This document shows, piece by piece, positions 60,920-64,000 of a stretch of 64,000 nt of DNA. The position numbers and the translations under genes were made by a program. This DNA comes from Idiomarina tyrosinivorans (lineage in GTDB: Bacteria; Pseudomonadota; Gammaproteobacteria; Enterobacterales; Alteromonadaceae): the NCBI RefSeq assembly GCF_003987475.1, contig NZ_PIQH01000003.1, positions 186,001 to 250,000 on the forward strand, given 5' to 3'. Every line of letters starts with the position of its first letter. Position 1 is the stretch's first letter. Below the pieces are notes generated by a model. That model searched no databases, was not told the origin of the DNA, and saw only the letters and a list, made by a program, of their open reading frames with translations.

Positions 60920-60972
60920 CCACCGACACGAGGATTTTCAATCCTCTGCTCTACCGACTGAGCTATCCGGGC
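60897..60972 (-). tRNA. tRNA-Phe (anticodon GAA)
   Basis: 76 bases including an encoded CCA end (60897-60899). The acceptor stem pairs GCCCGGA with TCCGGGC, the D arm starts AGCTCAGTCGGTAGAGC, the anticodon stem AGGATTGAAAATCCT presents GAA at 60939-60937, and the T arm has GGTTCGATTCC. All four arms pair well. Its 3' end doubles as the right boundary of the metal island. A promoter lies directly upstream. Confidence 0.98.
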
Positions 60973-60981
60973 GCGGGACGT

Positions 60982-61010
60982 ATTAAACGATTTTCTCGGG
61001 TTGGAGTCAA
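60982..61010 (-). promoter_or_regulatory. Promoter of tRNA-Phe
   Basis: On the minus strand TTGACT (61010-61005), a 17-base spacer and TTTAAT (60987-60982), followed by a GC-rich discriminator (ACGTCCCGC) leading to the tRNA 5' end at 60972. The arrangement is typical of stringently controlled stable-RNA promoters. Confidence 0.8.
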
Positions 61011-61074
61011 CCGCTTTTTTGCCCTTTTCAACCGTTTGCCTACGAAGTAACCAAGTTGCTGGGTTTTTCTTCGT

Positions 61075-62994
61075 TTATACCTTCAAATAGGTGCTTCCAG
61101 CTAAACACTTCTCGTAAAAATCGGTCCAGCGCACGCCTTCACGTGGCGCCAGAGAACCTTTACGGACTTGGCGGTCGATCGATTTCTTCACCGTTTTGGC
61201 CATAAAGTCAGTGTTGTATTGCATGGTTTCGAGCACTTTCTCGGCTGAAGTGCCCGGAACCACCTCTTCGATATAAAAATCACCCGGTTCATCATCGTGG
61301 CAATATACGTGCACCTCGGTCAGACGACCGAACAGGTTGTGCATGTCGCCCATCACGTCTTGGTAGGCACCGGTTAGGAACATACCAACATGGTACTCCT
61401 CGCCCTTTTTCAGGGTGTGCATGGGGATATTGTCGCTGATCTCTGTGCCTTCGATGTACTTGCTGAGCTTACCGTCGCTATCACAAGTAATATCGGCAAT
61501 GGAGCAACGCACTTGCGGTTGCTCTTCCAATCGCGAAATTGGCACTATGGGTAACACTTGCCCAATCGCCCAGGTATCTGCCGCTGACTGGAAAATCGAG
61601 AAGTTACACAGATATTGGCTTGCCAGCATATCTTCTAGCTCTTCCAACTCCTGAATAATGTAGCTGTCTTTGTCTAAATCGGCGTGAATGTCGCTAAGGA
61701 TCTGCCAGTACATGGTGTCTATTTTAGCCATTTCTGGTAGTGACAAGATTCCAAACTTAAAAGCTTCATAGGCGCTGGCTTTGTTCGAAGCGGCATCGTT
61801 ATATCGCTCTTGCGGATGCAATTCTTCTGCACTGACTAGCTCGCGCATGTTACTGACCAGAATATGTTCGCCATCTTCTGGGCTAATGTCGTAATCGACG
61901 CTGGACGGCTTCACTTCGCCAACGATGTTAGTGACCACACAACTGTGGTGGGCGGTAATAGCGCGGCCGCTCTCGCTAACTAAATTGGGGTGGGGCACTT
62001 TTTCTAAGTCGCAAACCTGCTTTACACCCCATACCACGTCAGCGACGTATTCGTCGGTGGAGTAGTTGCGTGACGAGTCGGTCGTAGAACTGGTGCCATC
62101 GTAATCAATACCAAGGCCGCCGCCAATGTCGAGGTACTCAAGTGGCACACCCATTTGCACTAGCTTGGCATACAGCCGAGCACCTTCGCTAACCGCTTCT
62201 TTGATTTTACGAATATCAGACAACTGGCTACCAATGTGGAAGTGCAAAAGTTTCGCACAATGGAGCATGTCTTCTTGGCGTAAGCGCTCAACAATATTGA
62301 GGATTTCGGCAATGCTTAAGCCAAACTTGGCGCGGTCACCGCTGGATCCAGACCACTTACCCGTGCTCTTCACCATCATCTTGCTTCGCAAACCAATCAT
62401 CGGTTCAACGTTGTACTTGCGTGCCAACGGAATCAGCATTTCCAGTTCGCTGTATTTCTCGATCACAATGATCATCTTGCGCTGCAAGTTACGGCCAAGT
62501 AGGGCAAGGGTCAGATAATCTTCGTCTTTATAGCCATTAAGAATGGTCAGCGCTTCAGGATTCTCGTTGTAGGCCATCACTGCCATCAGTTCTGGCTTTG
62601 AACCGGCTTCCAAACCATAGTTGTAGGGTTCACCAGCATCGATGATCTCTTCCACCACTTCCCGCATTTGGTTCACTTTAATTGGGAACACACCGGTGTA
62701 CTTGCCTTGGTAGTCGGCCTGTTCGATGGTTTGCTGGAAGGTTTCGTTAAGGATCTCAACCTGCGAGCGGAGGATATCGTGAAAACGAATCACCGCCGGC
62801 AACTGTATGCCCTCGGCAATAATTTCGTCGACCACTTCCTTCATGTCGATGGTGACATCAGGTAAACGGTGGTTTGGCGCTATCTTAATGTTGCCGTTCT
62901 CACCAATTGAAAAATATCCTGCACCCCAACGTTTTACGCCGTAGAGTTCTTCAGCGTCGTCGATGCTCCAGCTATAGTCGTTATGCTCGGTCAT
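61075..62994 (-). CDS. speA: Biosynthetic arginine decarboxylase SpeA
   Basis: 639 residues, near the E. coli length (658). It converts arginine to agmatine with PLP on a fold III (alanine-racemase-like) barrel. It opens with YSWSIDDAEELYGVKRWG..YFSI, contains GVFPIKVNQMREVVEEI with the PLP lysine, LLHFHIGSQLSDIRKI, YLDIGGGLGIDYDGT, and the C-terminal CNFSIFQSAADTWAIGQ and GAYQDVMGDMHNLFGR. The start ATG overlaps the speB stop as TAATG. With SpeB it makes putrescine. Confidence 0.97.
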   Translation of the reverse strand: MTEHNDYSWSIDDAEELYGVKRWGAGYFSIGENGNIKIAPNHRLPDVTIDMKEVVDEIIAEGIQLPAVIRFHDILRSQVEILNETFQQTIEQADYQGKYTGVFPIKVNQMREVVEEIIDAGEPYNYGLEAGSKPELMAVMAYNENPEALTILNGYKDEDYLTLALLGRNLQRKMIIVIEKYSELEMLIPLARKYNVEPMIGLRSKMMVKSTGKWSGSSGDRAKFGLSIAEILNIVERLRQEDMLHCAKLLHFHIGSQLSDIRKIKEAVSEGARLYAKLVQMGVPLEYLDIGGGLGIDYDGTSSTTDSSRNYSTDEYVADVVWGVKQVCDLEKVPHPNLVSESGRAITAHHSCVVTNIVGEVKPSSVDYDISPEDGEHILVSNMRELVSAEELHPQERYNDAASNKASAYEAFKFGILSLPEMAKIDTMYWQILSDIHADLDKDSYIIQELEELEDMLASQYLCNFSIFQSAADTWAIGQVLPIVPISRLEEQPQVRCSIADITCDSDGKLSKYIEGTEISDNIPMHTLKKGEEYHVGMFLTGAYQDVMGDMHNLFGRLTEVHVYCHDDEPGDFYIEEVVPGTSAEKVLETMQYNTDFMAKTVKKSIDRQVRKGSLAPREGVRWTDFYEKCLAGSTYLKV

Positions 62995-63932
62995 TATTTT
63001 CCTGCGTTCTCTTTCAAATTCTGGTTCAACACCAATAACAGTTCGCGCACCACCTTGGCAGCAAATACGTCGGAATTGCCGGTGGGGTCAATTTTCGGTG
63101 ACAGTTCTACCACGTCGGCGCCGACAAAACGTTTTTGTCGCAAAATCTTCATTAAACTAATAAATGAATGGAAGTCTTCGCCGCCCGGCTCAGGCGTGCC
63201 AGTACCGGGTAAAAATGATGGATCAAAATAATCCAAATCTAGGGTCAAATAAATCGGACGGTCAGCGGCAATGGCTGCTACGCTGTTTAAGAAGTCTTTG
63301 CGCGAGGTGCGCACTGTGCCTTGCTGCTGCATCCATTGGTATTCTTCGCGAGTACCAGAGCGAATACCATACTGAATGAGCTGATGTTGCGGACCAAAAT
63401 GGTCAACCACACGGCGAATAATCGACGCATGCGAATAATGGTAACCCAAGAAGCCGTCACGCAAATCGGCATGGGCATCTAAGTGCAACAACACCATATC
63501 GGGGTATTGCTTTAAGTAGTGGGTTATCGGCGCGTAGGAAATCGAGTGCTCGCCGCCGAGCGTTAAAAATTTCAGCCCTTCTGCGGCAAAGTCGCGGCCT
63601 TCAAGCACTTGGCCGAAATCGTTCACGGCATGGTGCCACTGAGCTTCAACGTCTTCGTCGAACCCTAAGCGCAAGTTGCCCAAATCGTAAAAGGGTGCGT
63701 CGAATAGGTCGGCGTCTAAATAGGGCGAATACGATTCGATATCTTCTGACACCTCACGGAGGCCGTCAGGACCTTCTTTTGTGCCTTTGCGGAAGCACGC
63801 GGTACCATCAAAGCCAAAGCCGACAATATGGGTTGCACCTGCGTGTAACGCACGGCTATGCTCGGCCCCAAAAAACGGTCTTATGGGGTCGTTGAGCGGC
63901 ACTGTAATAGGCGCTAACTCTGGCTTTGACAT
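62994..63932 (-). CDS. speB: Agmatinase SpeB
   Basis: 312 residues of the ureohydrolase family; splits agmatine into putrescine and urea with a dinuclear Mn site. Motifs: LTLGGEHSISYAP, LLHLDAHADLRDG, YHYSHASIIRR and LTLDLDYFDPSFLPGTGTPEPGG, which hold the metal-binding His and Asp residues. The start has AGGGAGAG upstream. It is first in the operon, ahead of speA with a one-base overlap. Between 63933 and 64000 only its leader is visible. Confidence 0.96.
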   Translation of the reverse strand: MSKPELAPITVPLNDPIRPFFGAEHSRALHAGATHIVGFGFDGTACFRKGTKEGPDGLREVSEDIESYSPYLDADLFDAPFYDLGNLRLGFDEDVEAQWHHAVNDFGQVLEGRDFAAEGLKFLTLGGEHSISYAPITHYLKQYPDMVLLHLDAHADLRDGFLGYHYSHASIIRRVVDHFGPQHQLIQYGIRSGTREEYQWMQQQGTVRTSRKDFLNSVAAIAADRPIYLTLDLDYFDPSFLPGTGTPEPGGEDFHSFISLMKILRQKRFVGADVVELSPKIDPTGNSDVFAAKVVRELLLVLNQNLKENAGK

Positions 63933-64000
63933 GGTTGGCTCTCCCTTAAATCGTGAGCAGGTTTAACGGCGGCTATTATGGTGATAACCATAGCGCTTGG

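Noticed and set aside
1-64000. CRISPR arrays, prophage, toxin-antitoxin or known defence systems
   Set aside because: No regularly spaced repeats, Cas genes, phage structural genes or recognisable defence domains were seen.

Overview
The window reads as chromosomal DNA of a free-living, probably marine gammaproteobacterium. Reasons: an Escherichia-type cellulose (bcs) locus, yidD, murI, an NAD-malic enzyme, a SpeB/SpeA polyamine pair, azurin, many RND/ABC efflux systems and a tRNA-Phe with encoded CCA. Codon use and gene families would suit Alteromonadales (Idiomarinaceae or relatives). That placement is an inference from recognition only; no search was run.

Layout. 1-690: a possible gene end, a small membrane-protein gene, and a remnant resembling COG4705 membrane proteins. 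697-13892: complete class II cellulose locus, with bcsR-Q-A-B-Z-C leftward and bcsE-F-G rightward from one divergent promoter region. Receptors for c-di-GMP (PilZ in BcsA, RxGD in BcsE) and the phosphoethanolamine transferase residues of BcsG are intact. 13980-23435: housekeeping and small genes, including an MDR enzyme, SDR, TM2 protein, an isolated yidD, DUF4177 protein, a frameshifted small gene, a beta-hydroxyacid dehydrogenase, an SBP/Cache-like protein, ZIP transporter, murI, MAPEG protein and a secreted subtilase. 23783-31464: malic enzyme, a cystathionine gamma-synthase-like enzyme, azurin and an RND efflux pair. 31461-35025: a leftward cluster of LysR regulator, GAF histidine kinase, TerB-like protein and a periplasmic binding protein. 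35096-39652: MacB/FtsX-type ABC exporter operon with its adaptor. 39788-43526: cupredoxin, FTR1 iron permease and outer-membrane protein, next to a NarL-type two-component system. 43678-51812: membrane protein, chemoreceptor, lipoprotein, branched-chain aminotransferase, diguanylate cyclase, a SatD-like/DUF3307 pair, an AraC-GyrI protein and a zinc-ribbon membrane protein.

51938-60919 looks like a metal-resistance island of about 9 kb. It is bounded by direct repeats made of the 3' end of tRNA-Phe plus its terminator. It carries a CzcI-like leader protein, CzcC, CzcB, CzcA, a CDF exporter and YnfA in one leftward operon, followed by an intact IS30-family element with terminal inverted repeats. 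No integrase is visible. Beyond it lie tRNA-Phe and the speB-speA operon.

The most unusual things I see are: (i) the tRNA-Phe-bounded metal island without an integrase; (ii) convergent gene pairs whose overlapping stop codons sit in hairpins formed by the coding ends themselves (25482-25503, 31451-31474, more weakly 47666-47681); (iii) a histidine kinase / TerB / binding-protein operon; (iv) a SatD-like protein with a C-terminal helix-turn-helix and an inverted repeat over its own ribosome-binding site. I found no CRISPR array, prophage, toxin-antitoxin pair or recognised defence system.
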